From: JBCCGR01 sp039029195
Lineage (GTDB): Bacteria > Pseudomonadota > Alphaproteobacteria > Rhizobiales > Rhizobiaceae
Direction of reading: 5' to 3'
NCBI GenBank assembly: GCA_039029195.1
Contig: JBCCGR010000058.1
Location: 1 to 26,722 of the forward strand
DNA length: 26,722 bases
Each line of letters starts with the position of its first letter. Positions within the stretch are counted from its first letter, which is position 1. Below, piece after piece: positions 14,801-24,200 of this stretch. A program made the translations under genes and the position numbers. The notes beneath the pieces are model-generated. The model was given only the letters and a program-made list of their open reading frames with translations. It searched no databases and was not told where the DNA came from.

Positions 14801-15837
14801 GCAATCGTCTCCTTGGAAGAAGCATCTTGGGAGGAACCGGCCACCAGAACCCGTGGGTCCTGCGCCAGCCAGAAAGATACAGTCAGCTTGTTGGGGTCAT
14901 TGTCGTCGGGCTTGAGATCACTGACTTCCCGCACCTCCAGACCGGCGGCTTCCAGCCACTCCGACATCTGTTCACGGGAAAAGCCAAGCCGCTGATGCGC
15001 GTGCTCATTGCGCAGAAAATCATGCTCGTGCGGGGCAAAGTCGACAATCAGCAGCCGCGCGCCCGGGCGCATTACCTTGGCGACCTCGCGAATGGCGGCA
15101 GCCGGATCATCAAGAAAATGCAGCACCTGATGCACCAGCACCAGATCGAACGAGTTGCGCGCCATGGGGAGCTGATAAATATTGCCCTGCCGCACCTGCG
15201 CGTTGGAAAGGCCTGCCTGGTCGAGGTGCGAGCGGGCGAGCGACAGCATGTCCTTGGAGGCATCAAGCCCCACCGAACGCCCGGCAATTGGTGCGAAAAG
15301 CTCCAGCATCCGGCCCGTGCCCGTGCCAAGATCAAGCATGTCGTCGACGCGCTGCTCGCCCACAAGCTCCAGCATGCGGGCTTCCACGGCATCTTCGCGA
15401 ATATGCAGCGAGCGGATCCTGTCCCAGCTTGCCGCGTTGGCGGCAAAATAGGCCTCGGCCTTTGCGGCGCGCTTGGCGCGAATGGCCTCCAGCCATTCAT
15501 GATCATTGTGCAAAATGCTGTCGTCGATGTTGAGCTGGCGCATCAGGTTTTTGAGAAAATCCGAAATCGCGCCCCGATCGGTGGCGCGGAAATAGGCCCA
15601 CGCCCCTTCCTGATAGCGCTCGGCCAAACCCGCTTCGACCAGGAGCCGCAAATGACGCGAAATGCGCGGCTGGCTCTGGCCCATGATCTCGGTGATTTCA
15701 GAAACCGTGAGGTCGGACAGCGACAGAATGTACAACAGCCGCAGCCGCGTGGGTTCACCGGCGGCCTTCAGCACGGCAACCATGTCGTTGAGCGACATGG
15801 TGCGCGGAGAGGATGGCGAGACTAGCGGGCTGAGCAT
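14797..15837 (-). CDS. sahR: SahR-type ArsR regulator with methyltransferase-like domain
   Basis: A 346-residue fusion. Residues about 14-90 are an ArsR winged helix (LKAAGEPTRLRLLYIL, then QPRISRHLRLLVEAGLAE); residues about 120-330 are a class I methyltransferase fold with motif I LDLGTGTGRM (168-177), GLDASKD (190-196) and LVHQVLHFLDDP (234-245). SahR, known in Proteobacteria, has this architecture: its methylase-like domain senses S-adenosylhomocysteine, and SAH releases it from SAM-cycle promoters. Here it is translationally coupled to metF, a core SahR target. The ATG at 15837 is chosen because GGAG lies six bases before it; a TTG at 15849 is in frame but has no such site. A palindrome 19 bases upstream is the likely operator. 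Whether the domain also methylates anything cannot be told. Confidence 0.85.
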   Translation of the reverse strand: MLSPLVSPSSPRTMSLNDMVAVLKAAGEPTRLRLLYILSLSDLTVSEITEIMGQSQPRISRHLRLLVEAGLAERYQEGAWAYFRATDRGAISDFLKNLMRQLNIDDSILHNDHEWLEAIRAKRAAKAEAYFAANAASWDRIRSLHIREDAVEARMLELVGEQRVDDMLDLGTGTGRMLELFAPIAGRSVGLDASKDMLSLARSHLDQAGLSNAQVRQGNIYQLPMARNSFDLVLVHQVLHFLDDPAAAIREVAKVMRPGARLLIVDFAPHEHDFLRNEHAHQRLGFSREQMSEWLEAAGLEVREVSDLKPDDNDPNKLTVSFWLAQDPRVLVAGSSQDASSKETIA

Positions 15838-15855
15838 GATGAACTCCAAAACGAC

Positions 15856-15892
15856 ATAAAGATATCTTTATATCATTCTGCGAGCTTGTCAA
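15856..15892 (-). promoter_or_regulatory. sahR-metF promoter with palindromic operator
   Basis: ATAAAGATATCTTTAT (15856-15871) is a perfect 16-bp palindrome starting 19 bases upstream of the sahR ATG. On the minus strand it follows a consensus -35 box TTGACA (15887-15892), so the palindrome covers the -10 region. Binding here would block RNA polymerase, consistent with SahR being a repressor. That it is the SahR site is inferred from position and symmetry. Confidence 0.75.
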
Positions 15893-15929
15893 GCGCGGAC
15901 GAAAAGCCTCCCGCCCATCGGCATACCCC

Positions 15930-17402
15930 TCACCGCGCACCGTCGTAGACAAACACCTCGTCCGTGAGATCAATCTCGGGAAACTCCAGCCTTTCATGCC
16001 AATAGTCCTGGCTGTGTTGCCACTCCCGCGTGGTCCCACGCTTCGGCAAAACATGCGCGCCGCGCTTCAAATAGCCGGGGTTGAAATCCTCCTCATCCAT
16101 CCACGACTGAAGCTCCATGTCGGCTTCTGCAGCGCGCAGGGCGGGAACCACGCTCTTCGCCCCGGTCTTTTCCATGTGCGCCAGCAAGCGGCACACAAAA
16201 TCGGCGACCATTTCCGCCCGCAGGGTCCAACTTGCGCGGAAATAGCCAAACACCCACACAAGGTTGGGCAGCCCGGTGAACATCATGCCGCGATAGGTCA
16301 GCGTGTCGCTCGCGGCAACCGGCGCGCCGTCAACGCTGAACGCAATGTCCCCCAGCGCGCAAAGGTGAAACCCGGTTGCGGTGACGATGATATCGGCATC
16401 CAGATGCGCGCCCGAGCGCAACGCAATGCCGTTTGCCGTAAAGCGCTCAATCTCGTCGGTCTCAATCGAGGCCTGGCCCTCGCGCAGCGCCACAAAAAGA
16501 TCGCCGTTCGGCACAATCGCGATGCGCTGCCGCCACGGGCGATAGCTGGGCGAAAAATGTTTTTCCACATCAACATGATCGCCCACTGAAGCGCGCACCA
16601 CCTCCAGCAGTTCCGCCTTCACCGCATCAGGTTCGGAAAAGCAGAGCCGCTGAAACATATATTGTTCGGAAAGATTACGCCGCCGCACCTGCGCGTGGAC
16701 TTCCGCCTCGTCCACGCCCTGTTCCCGCAGGGAAACCGCCAGCTCATTCTCATTGGGCCGCACGAGATAGTAGGTGGGCGAGCGCTGCAGCATTGTCACG
16801 TGCGCACAATTTCCGGCCAACGCAGGCACAAGGGTCGCCGCCGTTGCGCCGGAGCCAATCACCACAATTTTCTTATCACTTGTGTCGAGATCATCCGGCC
16901 AGGTCTGGGGGTGAACAATCCGCCCGCCAAAATCCGCCATGCCCTCCCAGCGCGGCGTGTAGCCTTCCGCATGGCGATAGTAGCCCTGGCACATCCACAG
17001 GAACCCGGCGGTGAACTTGTGTTCCTCGCCGGTTTCCGTGTGCCGGGCCACAATCGTCCAGCGGTTTTCCGCGCTCGACCAGCTGGCCGACACCACCTGA
17101 TGTGAATAGCGGATGTGGCGGTCGAGATCGTTTTCGTCAATCACCTCCCCCAGATAGGAAAGGATCTGTTCTCCGGAAGCAAAGGGCGGGCCGGTCCACG
17201 GCTTGAAGCGATAGCCGAACGTGTAAAGATCGCTGTCGGAGCGGATGCCGGGATAGCGGTGCGTCTTCCACGTGCCGCCAAAACTCTCCTGATGTTCAAG
17301 GATGAGAAAGCGCGTGCCCGGGCGCTGGTCCTTCAGATGATACGCCGCTGCAATGCCGGAAATCCCGGCCCCGACAATCAACACATCAAAATGTTCGCTC
17401 AT
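15930..17402 (-). CDS. Flavin-containing (Baeyer-Villiger type) monooxygenase
   Basis: A 490-residue FAD/NADPH monooxygenase. The FAD Rossmann motif GAGISG is at 11-16, followed by FGGTWKTHRYPG (41-52) as in Baeyer-Villiger enzymes. The fingerprint FxGxxxHxxxWP is met by FGGRIVHPQTWP (158-169). A second nucleotide motif, GSGATA (183-188), would bind NADPH, and VTATGF near residue 345 is the conserved ATG motif. Length agrees with the EtaA-like branch. Such enzymes insert oxygen into ketones to give esters or oxidise S and N; the substrate is unknown. It lies upstream of sahR on the same strand but with a separate regulated promoter between, so I see no functional link to methionine metabolism. 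Confidence 0.88.
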   Translation of the reverse strand: MSEHFDVLIVGAGISGIAAAYHLKDQRPGTRFLILEHQESFGGTWKTHRYPGIRSDSDLYTFGYRFKPWTGPPFASGEQILSYLGEVIDENDLDRHIRYSHQVVSASWSSAENRWTIVARHTETGEEHKFTAGFLWMCQGYYRHAEGYTPRWEGMADFGGRIVHPQTWPDDLDTSDKKIVVIGSGATAATLVPALAGNCAHVTMLQRSPTYYLVRPNENELAVSLREQGVDEAEVHAQVRRRNLSEQYMFQRLCFSEPDAVKAELLEVVRASVGDHVDVEKHFSPSYRPWRQRIAIVPNGDLFVALREGQASIETDEIERFTANGIALRSGAHLDADIIVTATGFHLCALGDIAFSVDGAPVAASDTLTYRGMMFTGLPNLVWVFGYFRASWTLRAEMVADFVCRLLAHMEKTGAKSVVPALRAAEADMELQSWMDEEDFNPGYLKRGAHVLPKRGTTREWQHSQDYWHERLEFPEIDLTDEVFVYDGAR

Positions 17403-17585
17403 GGGGGTTGTGTGGTTCGTGGGGCGAATGGAATGCGAGCGAAGTCAACCGGAGATAGGGGGATGTGGCAAGGGGGGTGGTGTCATTGCCCGTTTCCAGC
17501 GTTATTCTCGCTCCATTCTTGCAGACAATGCCGAAAGCACGCCAGATCAAAAACAACACATCAATACTTGGATGGGGTGAATTCC

Positions 17586-17600
17586 CAACTTTCAAAGTTG
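17586..17600. promoter_or_regulatory. Palindrome upstream of the restriction-modification gene
   Basis: CAACTTTCAAAGTTG is a perfect 7-bp inverted repeat around a central C, 46 bases before the start codon of the restriction-modification gene and in a clearly AT-rich stretch. A TATAGA (17612-17617) lies just downstream and could be a -10 box. It may be an operator limiting expression of the enzyme, but no regulator gene is adjacent. Confidence 0.35.
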
Positions 17601-17645
17601 TTATTTGTTGTTATAGAGTCTCCCAATCTGCGAAAGGGTTAGTGA

Positions 17646-20600
17646 GTGAATATTCATAATTTTCTTGCCGAAGTAGCTCGTATATACAGCACAGGATCAG
17701 CAACTGAGCACTCTTACCGCGCAGATCTTCAAAAGCTTCTCTCTACCATAGCGCCAGACATAAACGCCCTGAATGAACCCAAGCGGGTCAAATGTGGTGC
17801 GCCTGATTTCATCGTGTCGCAGGGCGATATCGTGATTGGCCACGTTGAGGCAAAGGACATTCCCGTTGGAATCCGCGCCCTCAAAGACAGCAACAAGGAT
17901 CAGCAGAAGCGGTACTTGGCTGCCTTGCCCAACCTGATTTACACGAATTGCCTGGATTGGGACTTCTACCGTGACGGAGAGCTTGTCGCATCGGTCAGCA
18001 TTGCCGATTTGGATACGGGAATTCAGCCGCGCGAACAGGAGTTCGGGACGCTAGAAAACCTGCTTCGGGAATTCGCCACACAACGACCGCAAACAATCAC
18101 CAGCCCTCGCGATCTGGCCAAACGCATGGCAGGTAAAGCAAACCTGATCAAAGATGTGTTGAGCAAAACTCTGCGTGAGGACGCAGAGCTGCAGAGCGAG
18201 CTTTCAGTCCAATATCAAGCGTTCAAGGAAAACCTGATACACGACATCACGGCAGACGACTTTGCCGACATATATGCAGAAACCATCGCTTATGGAATGT
18301 TTGCCGCTCGGTTGCACGACACCAGCCTGAATACGTTCAGCCGACAAGAGGCATTGGAGTTACTTCCCAAATCCAACCCGTTCTTACGCTCCCTTTTCAG
18401 CTTTGTAGCGGGCTACGATCTTGATGATCGAATCGCATGGATTCTGGACGACCTGGCGCGTGTGTTTCAGGCCTGCGATGTATCAATGCTCATGGAGGGA
18501 TTTGGTGAACTGACAGGCCAAAACGACCCGTTCCTGCATTTCTATGAGACATTTCTTGCTGCCTATAATCCTGGGAAGCGCAAAGCACGGGGTGTTTGGT
18601 ACACCCCTGAACCCGTTGTAAATTTCATCGTTCGTGCCGTGGACGAGGTGTTGCAGACGGAATTTGGTTTAACCGATGGATTGGCCGACACATCGAAAGT
18701 GACCATCGATTGGGACACTGGGCAAACCAACAAGCAGGGCAAGCCAGTAAAGATCAAGAAGGAGGTTCACCGCGTTCAAATCCTCGATCCCGCGACAGGA
18801 ACCGGCACTTTTTTGGCGGAGGTGATCAAACAGATTGCACCCAAAGTCCGCAACGTCGCCCCCGGAATGTGGTCACAGTACATCGAGAATGACTTAATCC
18901 CACGCCTGCACGGGTTTGAGCTCCTCATGGCGTCCTATGCGATGTGCCACATGAAGCTGGATATGATCCTGACCGAAATGGGCTACAAACCCACTAAAGA
19001 ACCTCCCCGCCTTTCTGTCTATCTGACCAACAGCCTTGAAGAAGGCGAACCCGCCAACCAACAACTACCCTTTACGCAATGGCTGTCCCGCGAAGCAAAA
19101 GGCGCCAACACGATCAAGCGCGATATGCCGATCATGTGTGTGATCGGAAACCCGCCTTATTCAGTTAGTAGCACTAACAAGGGAGAGTGGATTTCTAGTC
19201 TTATCGCTGACTACAAGTCAGGGCTGAATGAGCGGAAGATCAATCTCGATGACGACTACATAAAATTTATTCGCTTTGCCCATGCCATGATCGAAAAAAA
19301 CGGCAGGGGAGTAATCGGGTTCATCACGAATAATTCGTTTCTCGATGGTGTTACTCATCGTAGAATGAGGCAAAAGATTCTCGAGGATTTTTGCTCCGTA
19401 TACGTAGTCGATCTACACGGAAGCACAAAGAAAAAGGAGGTCGCGCCAGACGGGACAGCAGACCACAACGTGTTTGACATACAGCAGGGAGTTTCAATCA
19501 CGTTACTCGTTAAAGGTCAGTCGCCCAAGAAGAAGCACGCTACGGTCAAGCATGTGGATCTTTGGGGGAAGAGGGCTAACAAATATGGCTACCTTACAAG
19601 CGCGGCGCTTTTTGATGAAGACTATCAGTCCGTCACCCCAACTGCGCCTTACTATTTTTTTAAACCCAAGAATTGGGAAGCAAAACCCGAGTATGAAAAA
19701 GGGTTTTCTCTTACGACTTTGTTTTCAGAGCGCAATTCTGGCATTCAAACCAAGCGAGACAAGATCAATGTTGCATTCTCTCAGTCTGATATCGAGGCGC
19801 GGCTACATGACCTAACCTCAATGGATATTGAGGATTTTAGAGAAAAATATCGGCTACCTAAAGACGGTCGAGACTGGTCGATATCGATGGCGAAGGCTGA
19901 TGTGCAGGCAAATCCCACAGCGGTATTAAAATACAACTATCGACCGTTTGATACACGTTTCACACCTTACAACGGGAACTCCAAAGGTATTCAGGCTTAT
20001 CCCCGCACAAAAACATCCAACCAATTGTTGGAAGGAGAAAATATTGCATTGTGCGTCTGTAGGCAACTTTCGATTGATAAGTATGCGCACGTTTTTTGCA
20101 CCGATCTGATTACAGATTTGAACTCGGTTTCAATTAACTCCAAAGAACAAACGTATTTTTGCCCACTTTACCTCTACCCCGACAAGCAAGACCTCGACCA
20201 AACCCGCCGGGTGAACTTCGACCCCAAGCTTTTCAAAAAGCTCCAGAATCACGCGAAACACCCCACCCACGGGAAGCCTGACGAGGTACAGGTGTTCGAT
20301 TACATCTACGGCGTGCTGCATTGCCCTGCCTACCGCGAGACCTACGCCGAATTCCTGAAAATCGACTTCCCCCGCATCCCGTGGCCAACCAGCCCGGACG
20401 AATTCTGGGACGTGTCCGCCAAGGGCGCAGAATTGCGCAAACTTCACTTGATGGAGCCTGCCGCCATCGGTGAAACCCCTTATCCGTTCACAGGCGAGGG
20501 CGACAACGTGGTGGGCAAGCCCGCCTACAAGGATGGCAAGGTCTGGGTCAACAAGACCCAGTATTTCGAGGGCACACCCGAAGTCTCTTGGGGTTTCTAC

Positions 20601-20753
20601 ATCGGCGGCTACCAGCCCGCTCAGAAGTGGCTGAAGGATCGCAAGGGCCGGGCCTTGTCATTTGAGGACGTAAAACACTATCAACGCATTCTTAAAATCT
20701 TGTCGGAGACCGATCGGATCATGCAATCTATCCAGATGGAGTTGGCGGCCTAG
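17646..20753 (+). CDS. Single-chain type IIG/ISP-like restriction-modification enzyme
   Basis: A 1035-residue protein combining nuclease and N6-adenine methyltransferase. At the N-terminus PDF (53-55), followed by HVEAK (66-70), is a PD-(D/E)xK site with Asp54, Glu68 and Lys70. A helical connector follows (about 130-300), then the methylase: GVWYTPEPVV (316-325), motif I DPATGTGTF (381-389) and motif IV NPPY (502-505). The C-terminal specificity region includes FDYIYGVLHCPAYRE (about 882-896), a hallmark of type ISP enzymes. No helicase motifs are present, so it resembles the MmeI-like type IIG layout rather than full ISP. The start is a GTG with AAGGG upstream. It has no partner gene and stands between unrelated genes, suggesting horizontal acquisition. 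It presumably cuts unmodified foreign DNA; the recognition site is unknown. Confidence 0.85.
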   Translation: MNIHNFLAEVARIYSTGSATEHSYRADLQKLLSTIAPDINALNEPKRVKCGAPDFIVSQGDIVIGHVEAKDIPVGIRALKDSNKDQQKRYLAALPNLIYTNCLDWDFYRDGELVASVSIADLDTGIQPREQEFGTLENLLREFATQRPQTITSPRDLAKRMAGKANLIKDVLSKTLREDAELQSELSVQYQAFKENLIHDITADDFADIYAETIAYGMFAARLHDTSLNTFSRQEALELLPKSNPFLRSLFSFVAGYDLDDRIAWILDDLARVFQACDVSMLMEGFGELTGQNDPFLHFYETFLAAYNPGKRKARGVWYTPEPVVNFIVRAVDEVLQTEFGLTDGLADTSKVTIDWDTGQTNKQGKPVKIKKEVHRVQILDPATGTGTFLAEVIKQIAPKVRNVAPGMWSQYIENDLIPRLHGFELLMASYAMCHMKLDMILTEMGYKPTKEPPRLSVYLTNSLEEGEPANQQLPFTQWLSREAKGANTIKRDMPIMCVIGNPPYSVSSTNKGEWISSLIADYKSGLNERKINLDDDYIKFIRFAHAMIEKNGRGVIGFITNNSFLDGVTHRRMRQKILEDFCSVYVVDLHGSTKKKEVAPDGTADHNVFDIQQGVSITLLVKGQSPKKKHATVKHVDLWGKRANKYGYLTSAALFDEDYQSVTPTAPYYFFKPKNWEAKPEYEKGFSLTTLFSERNSGIQTKRDKINVAFSQSDIEARLHDLTSMDIEDFREKYRLPKDGRDWSISMAKADVQANPTAVLKYNYRPFDTRFTPYNGNSKGIQAYPRTKTSNQLLEGENIALCVCRQLSIDKYAHVFCTDLITDLNSVSINSKEQTYFCPLYLYPDKQDLDQTRRVNFDPKLFKKLQNHAKHPTHGKPDEVQVFDYIYGVLHCPAYRETYAEFLKIDFPRIPWPTSPDEFWDVSAKGAELRKLHLMEPAAIGETPYPFTGEGDNVVGKPAYKDGKVWVNKTQYFEGTPEVSWGFYIGGYQPAQKWLKDRKGRALSFEDVKHYQRILKILSETDRIMQSIQMELAA

Positions 20754-20831
20754 CTTTTTCACAGTTTGGCATTGTCAGTTTCTCGGAAACTCAGGCGCCA
20801 GATTGAGAAAACAGCGGTTGTAAGAATTGGC

Positions 20832-20972
20832 CACACCCCCCTCACCCCACCCCCTCAGCCAGCCACGAAAAAGCCGCCTTTGCTCTGGCGGAGCCGCTGC
20901 GGAAGCGTGAGGTGCCCGTGGATCAGCCTTTCCACCCGCATGTGTTTTGTGGAAACGCCCGCGGCCGGCAGC
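20832..20972 (+). repeat. Dispersed 140-base repeat, copy 1
   Basis: This copy matches 24883-25021 in the same orientation. Over 35 comparable codons (20844-20948 against the second copy) there are 13 base differences, about 88% identity, and 8 of the 13 fall in third positions of one plus-strand frame. That frame reads FALAEPLRKREVPVDQ in both copies. Copy 1 stays open past the PHVF end where copy 2 has a TGA. It may be a fragment of an old coding sequence or a mobile intergenic element; I do not recognise it. Confidence 0.7.
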
Positions 20973-20987
20973 ACTTTGGCTCCAGCT

Positions 20988-21022
20988 GTTCCGCCTTTTG
21001 ATGATCCCATCAAAAGGGGAAC
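20988..21022. repeat. Strong 15-bp hairpin with one bulge
   Basis: CCTTTTGATG (20994-21003) pairs perfectly with CATCAAAAGG (21008-21017) around the loop ATCC, and GTTCC (20988-20992) pairs with GGAAC (21018-21022) after a single bulged G. No T tract follows on either strand. It lies just downstream of copy 1 of the dispersed repeat but is not present next to copy 2. Confidence 0.7.
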
Positions 21023-21239
21023 GGCTCTAGCGCTCTTACACATCGCCTTCATCCACCACAGCATGTGAGCCGAAAAGTTGACCGACTTTTCGGGTCGGAA
21101 CATGCGCAGGAACAACGGGTCCAGCGTGGTTTTAGGTTATGGGGTGAGCAACTGGGCGGGTGGCAGGTCGGAAAGGTCCGTCCCGCAACTATCGCCCCCG
21201 AAGCTGAGGCCCTCAGGCGCCAATCTTGAAAACAGCGCT

Positions 21240-24200
21240 TTACTTCAAGGCACCCGTTTCGTTTGGAGCGCGCGACTGCAGCTGGTTGAGAAGCGGCTTC
21301 ATTTCGCATGTGCTTGCAACGTCTGCCGCCTCAACCCAAAAAGGTTCGGCGGCGTCCGCAAGACCCTGCCGGTCGAGCAGTTGGCCAAGGGCATGCAACC
21401 CATAGGCAAGCGTGCCGGAATCCCCGGCCTGACGGGCATGGGAGATCGCCACTCTTGCCTGATCCTCAGCCTTCCGGTCTTCGCCCAGCGCCGCCCAGCA
21501 CATGGCCAGGTGCACAGACTGGGTGCCGCGCCCACCTCCGTGTTGCGGTCCATTGTCCTTGGCCACGGCATGCTGCAGCAATGGCAATGCCGCATCCGCC
21601 TTGCCCTGGCGGATCAGGGCAAGGCCCAGCGGAGACGCGACCGAATTGTACCAGGCGAGATTCTCATCCTCCTTCGCCAGACCAAGAACGGATTGCAGGG
21701 TATCGGCGGCCAGGACGACGTCTCCGAAGCGAAGCCAGAACAATCCGGTGGCGATGCCCGCCAAAATCCGGAAGAACGGCGGGCGTTCGAGGCTCAGATC
21801 GTTTTGGCAATCCAGAACTTCAAACTTCACCTCCTCGAACCTACCCAATTCCGCCGCGCACCAGATCATCCACATTCGGGCCAACGCAAAGGTGACCGTG
21901 GACAGTTCGTGCCTTGTGCCCTGATGTTTCAGATGGGCGTCCAACACTGATCGAGCTGAAGTGAACGCATCGCCGTATCGCCCCAGTGCGGCAAGGATCT
22001 GCGCCTGCAAAAACTCTAGCTCGGCAACTTCGCGGTGCTCGCCCGAAACATGATTGTCGGTGATCAGCGTCTCGACTTGCGACAAGGCTTCCTCAAGTTG
22101 ACCCTGGGCAACCATGTTCCCGACGAGATGTCGGCGGACCAGCCGTGACCGGTTCTGGTCTCCAATCCTGTCGCAGATCGCCTGAGCTTCGCTCAGCCTT
22201 TTTCCAATTTCAGCAAAGCGGGATTTGGCAAACAGGCCCTCCCGCAAGGACAGGCGAATATCGATTGCAATCTCGTCGATCTCCGGTGACCGGTCCACAA
22301 CCCGGGTTTCCGACCGCACGGCCAAATTCAACAGATGAATGCTCTCGCTGTAGGCAAGCTTGGCAGCGGCGTTCAGCCCGGCCGCAAAATACGACTCCAT
22401 GGCCTCTCTCAGCAGTCCGGCACGATGGGCCTGATACCCCATGAGGCGGTGTCGTCCCTGACCGTCGAAACGATCCTGCAGAGAACGATATATCTGCCCG
22501 TGCAAACGGCGTTTGTCATCCCGCAACAGCGCCCGGTATGCGGCCTCGCCGACAATGGGATTGATGACGATATAGAGCGTGCCGGGAGAAAAGCCGGTCT
22601 CGCGCACAAATCCTTCATCCACCAAGGAAGCCATGCCCTGCGAAGCAGATACAGCATCCTGAGCGGACAATTCTTCCAACGTCTCAAGCGTGGCCGGATG
22701 TTCATAAACCGCCATAATCTGGAGGAGGCGTCGAGCATCACGCGGCAGTTTGTCAATCCGCTCTTCAAACAGGTCCGCGACACTGTCCGGCACGCCAACT
22801 CCCTGTTCCGGACCATCGGCGCCGTGTTTTTCGCCACGCTCGGCAATGTGACGCGCAAACTCTGTCAAAAACCTAGGATTGCCATCGGCGCGATCCACGA
22901 TACGATCGATCAATTCTTCCGAGGGCGAGGTGCGACCGAAATGATGGGCAAGCAGCTGGCGCGCCAAGACGCGATCCAGCGAACGCATCTGCAAAACCTG
23001 GCGGACCGCGTTTCGCGTATCCGGCACATCCTCTCTGCCGAACACAACAATCAGGATTGGAGCGTCCTCCACCATATTGGAGATCGATTTCAGGAAGCCG
23101 CGACTGGACGCGTCAGACCACTGGAAGTTGTCGATGACAACAAGCAGTGGGCCAGCATTGGATATCGTGCTGACCAGGCGTTTCAACGCACCCAGCGCAG
23201 AGTAGCGGCGCTTTTCGGCCGCCTGTTGATCTTCAGGGTCGTTCTCTGAAAAAAGAAACCAGACAATGTCGTCAGCATGTTCGCTGAGCTCTGGGTGCAT
23301 CACGGCCAACTTGTCTGCCAGCTCTCGTTGCGGGTCGGTGACCTGATCTTGATCAATCGTCAGAAATGACATCACCAATCGACGCAGCAGGGCATTCGGA
23401 TCAGATTGATCCAGCGCCCGGCTCGATGCTACAGCAACGCGGATATTTGTCGGTTGAAGCTGTTTGCAAAATTCCAGGATCAGGCGTGTCTTGCCAATTC
23501 CCGCCTCACCGACAACGGACACAAAGTCTCCGTTGCCATTTGATAGATCCTGAGCCGCGCCTAGCAGAAATCCCATTTCGCGATCCCGGCCAAGCATGGG
23601 CAATTGGCCAGAGGCCGCTTCCGACAATAGATCCAGTGGATTGCTTCCAACAGCCTGAAGTTCAAATGCGTTCCGCTCCTCCAAAGGCACCACGCGAATG
23701 GCATGGCCGGCGAGCTGCCGGGTGGCGGTGGATATCAAAACTGTGCCGGGCTCGGCAGCGGCCTCCAGATGTGCCGCATCGTTCACGACTTCTCCGATGG
23801 CATCGAGATTGAGACGCCCATTATCTTCTGTAGCGTTGACAACCGCAGTTCCCGAGCTGAGTCCGACCCGCAATTGAAGAACACTGCCATCAGGAGCCAT
23901 CACCTGTCTGGATGCAGCCAGGATATCCAGGGCCGCATGGCAGGCCCGGAAAGCGTGATCTTCCTGCGCTCGTGGGGCTCCAAAAACACAGAAGACGCCG
24001 TCACCCATAACTTTTGCCACCACACCGCCTGCCGCCCTGACGCTGGGAATCAACGCATTGATCGCGGTTTCCAGGAATGATTTGGCGTCCTCCGGATCGA
24101 GGCTGGTAACAAGACGTGTTGATCCCACAATATCAGCAAACAATACCGTTACGTGCTTTCTGGATTCGGTCTCCACACCTTGTTCAGAACGCAAATGACC

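Larger units (their letters stand above)
20754..21239. other. Gene-free, repeat-rich gap between convergent genes
   Basis: No convincing gene lies here between the restriction-modification gene and the convergent cyclase gene. The stretch is bounded by an imperfect direct repeat (20791-20816 and 21213-21237), and within it are the 140-base dispersed repeat (20832-20972), a 15-bp hairpin (20988-21022) and an 8-bp hairpin CGAAAAGT/ACTTTTCG (21071-21092). None of the hairpins is followed by a T tract on either strand, so they do not look like standard terminators. Short open frames here overlap the repeats and have no ribosome sites. Confidence 0.7.

Noticed and set aside
13943..15825. Long plus-strand open frames (332-350 codons) opposite metF and sahR.
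   Set aside because: Both minus-strand genes show clear catalytic or DNA-binding motifs; the plus frames are rich in His, Arg and Gln and have no domain pattern.
15838..15929. A SAM riboswitch in front of sahR-metF.
   Set aside because: The gap is under 100 bases and is accounted for by the promoter and palindrome; no riboswitch pattern was seen.
20988..21022. The 15-bp hairpin as an intrinsic terminator.
   Set aside because: No T tract follows on either strand, and it lies over 200 bases from the end of either neighbouring gene.
20766..21068. A 100-codon plus-strand open frame downstream of the restriction-modification gene.
   Set aside because: It has no ribosome site, and its frame is not the one conserved between the two copies of the dispersed repeat.
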